From: Neisseria lactamica
GTDB lineage: Bacteria > Pseudomonadota > Gammaproteobacteria > Burkholderiales > Neisseriaceae
NCBI RefSeq assembly: GCF_901482445.1
Contig: NZ_LR590477.1
Span: 186,001-250,000, forward strand
Direction of reading: 5' to 3'
DNA length: 64,000 nt
Position numbers and translations under genes: made by a program
Shown: positions 62,695 to 64,000 of the stretch, in pieces
Numbering within the stretch: position 1 is the first letter of the stretch
How the letters are laid out: every line of letters begins with the position of its first letter
Notes under the pieces: generated by a model
The model's database searches: none
Told to the model about the DNA's origin: nothing
The model's input: only the letters and a program-made list of their open reading frames with translations

Positions 62695-62740
62695 AGTGGT
62701 TCGCGGGTCGGAATGGAAACTGCGTATTGTACGTTAATTT

Positions 62741-62769
62741 TGCCGTTGCCGTGCCAAATCGCGTACAAT
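62741..62769 (+). promoter_or_regulatory. yhbY promoter
   Basis: TTGCCG (62741-62746), a 17-base spacer and TACAAT (62764-62769) lie 34 bp before the yhbY start, in the divergent gap with rlmE. Confidence 0.6.
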
Positions 62770-62803
62770 GCGGGGCTATCCTTTTTATTCAGGCAGCAGT
62801 GAA

Positions 62804-63088
62804 ATGTCCGATACGAAATTAACGACCAAAGAAATTTTGGAATTGAAAGCGCGCGCGCATCATTTGAATCCCGTCGTGATGGTCGGGCAGCAGGGTCTGA
62901 CGGATTCCGTCATCAGGGAAACCGATGCCGCGCTGACGGCGCATGAGTTGATTAAGGTGCGCGTGTTCGGCGACGACCGTGCCGAACGTGTCGAAATCTG
63001 TAATGCCTTGTGTGAGGCGGTTGACGCGCAACTGATCCAACATATCGGGAAACTTTTGGTATTGTGGCGTAAGAATATCGAAGCCTGA
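62804..63088 (+). CDS. yhbY: YhbY-type CRM-domain RNA-binding protein
   Basis: 94 residues from MSDTKLTTKEILELKARAHH at 62804. The CRM domain has NPVVMVGQQGLTDSVIRETD (GxxG loop) and ALTAHELIKVRVFGDDRAER. It binds pre-50S ribosomal subunits. Divergent from rlmE, another 50S factor. Confidence 0.95.
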   Translation: MSDTKLTTKEILELKARAHHLNPVVMVGQQGLTDSVIRETDAALTAHELIKVRVFGDDRAERVEICNALCEAVDAQLIQHIGKLLVLWRKNIEA

Positions 63089-63232
63089 TTTTAGGGGCGG
63101 TATGTCGAAACAGCCGTTTTTCGGTGTTGCGGAGACGGTTGTCCGTATATCTGCCCGATGCCGTCTGCAAGTGTTTTTGTGTTGCAGGTTTCATATGGTT
63201 TGAGTGATTTGCAGGATGATTGGAGGGATGTT

Positions 63233-64000
63233 ATGCAGTTTCCTTACCGCAATGTTCCGGCTTCGCGTATGCGCCGTATGCGCAGGGACGATTTTTCACG
63301 CCGCCTGATGCGCGAGCATACGCTGACTGCCGATGATTTGATTTATCCGGTGTTCGTATTGGAGGGATCGGTGCGCGAGGAGGATGTGCCTTCTATGCCG
63401 GGCGTGAAGCGTCAAAGTTTGGACAGGCTGCTGTTTACGGCGGAAGAGGCGGTGAAGCTCGGTATTCCGATGCTGGCACTGTTCCCCGTGGTTACGGCAA
63501 ACAAAACCGAGCGTGCGGAGGAGGCGTACAATCCCGAAGGACTCGTGCCGACAGCCGTCCGCGCCTTGCGCGAGCGTTTCCCGGAACTGGGCATTATGAC
63601 GGATGTCGCGCTCGATCCTTATACGGTTCACGGTCAGGACGGACTGACGGACGAAAACGGTTATGTGATGAACGATGAAACCGTAGAAGTCTTGGTGAAA
63701 CAGGCTTTGTGCCACGCTGAAGCGGGTGCGCAGGTGGTTGCCCCTTCCGATATGATGGACGGGCGTATTGGTGCGATTCGCGAGGCTTTAGAGGATGCCG
63801 GGCATATCCATACGCGGATTATGGCGTATTCCGCCAAATATGCTTCTGCATTCTACGGCCCTTTCCGTGATGCGGTAGGCAGTTCGGGGAATTTGGGCAA
63901 GGCAGATAAAAAGACCTATCAGATGGATCCGGCAAATACTGATGAGGCGTTGCACGAAGTGGCGTTGGACATTCAGGAAGGTGCGGATATGGTGATGGTG
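63233..64000 (+). CDS. hemB: Delta-aminolevulinic acid dehydratase, 5' part
   Basis: The frame opens MQFPYRNVPASRMRRMRRDD at 63233 and runs off the window after 256 codons. It condenses two aminolevulinates to porphobilinogen. LVPTAVRALRERFPELGIMT, DVALDPYTVHGQDGLTDENG and VVAPSDMMDGRIGAIREALE are conserved; the Schiff-base Lys region is partly seen (IMAYSAKYASAFYGPFRDAV). The zinc Cys cluster is replaced by an Asp-containing loop here (DVALDPYTVHGQDG), the magnesium-type form. Confidence 0.95.
   Translation, partial: MQFPYRNVPASRMRRMRRDDFSRRLMREHTLTADDLIYPVFVLEGSVREEDVPSMPGVKRQSLDRLLFTAEEAVKLGIPMLALFPVVTANKTERAEEAYNPEGLVPTAVRALRERFPELGIMTDVALDPYTVHGQDGLTDENGYVMNDETVEVLVKQALCHAEAGAQVVAPSDMMDGRIGAIREALEDAGHIHTRIMAYSAKYASAFYGPFRDAVGSSGNLGKADKKTYQMDPANTDEALHEVALDIQEGADMVMV

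Noticed and set aside
1..64000. tRNA or rRNA genes
   Set aside because: I saw no cloverleaf with a TTCGANNC arm or any rRNA signature in the intergenic stretches; a tRNAscan run would settle it.

Overview
The window is chromosomal DNA of a Neisseria species, most likely N. meningitidis or a close commensal. The 12-mer uptake sequence ATGCCGTCTGAA (AT-DUS) occurs dozens of times, often as inverted pairs acting as terminators. Correia-type repeats (about 935, 50320 and 59861) and a dRS3/RS intergenic mosaic (about 45406) are also present, and the core genes read as typical neisserial proteins.

Core block 1 (1-8318): a DMT-family permease cut by the window edge; mtnN, lepA and lepB on the minus strand; then a plus-strand run pilU-holB-pilZ-tatD. 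Core block 2 (36.6-64 kb): grxD, upp, a DUF2322 gene, the haem cluster hemD-hemX-hemY with hemE after one extra gene, radA, DUF302 and rhodanese genes, recB, a DyP peroxidase, a cystine-type ABC importer, pgm, ppiB, an SLC13 carrier, vanZ-like, pth, rnfH, ratA, ftsH, rlmE, yhbY and the start of hemB.

Between tatD and grxD lies an accessory island of about 28 kb (8.4-36.6 kb), AT-richer and full of mobile DNA. It begins and ends with two near-identical, same-orientation copies of a TnpB-only IS200/IS605-type element. The first is cut by an IS1016-like remnant; the second has its tnpB split by one in-frame stop. Inside, in order: (a) a two-partner secretion / contact-dependent inhibition locus, tpsA (2308 aa) - lipoprotein - tpsC (HlyC-like) - tpsB, in which tpsB carries an in-frame TGA; (b) a HipA kinase gene just behind an IS1595-family transposase; (c) a stack of truncated IS3 and IS1106-like elements; (d) a decayed type I-C CRISPR-cas operon (cas3 and cas8c broken, cas5 intact, no array seen) with a 1186-aa SIR2 defence-type gene between cas3 and cas5; (e) a 3.5-kb transposon with 41-bp terminal inverted repeats carrying an IS1595-family transposase, a coupled passenger gene, a DUF6471-type gene and a second HipA; (f) an AAA ATPase with a DUF4143-type C-terminus.

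Uptake-signal dialects give a provenance map. Five copies of the Kingella-type DUS (AGGCAGCCTGAA) lie in tpsA and tpsB. Two extended Haemophilus uptake signals (AAAGTGCGGTCAATTT) lie just after the SIR2 gene and inside the AAA ATPase gene. The island therefore looks like a layered defence/competition hotspot assembled by natural transformation from several genera. The strongest leads are the TpsA C-terminal domain, which looks like an alpha/beta-hydrolase and overlaps a candidate lipoprotein immunity gene; the sirtuin inside the CRISPR relic; and the HipA-carrying IS1595 transposon.
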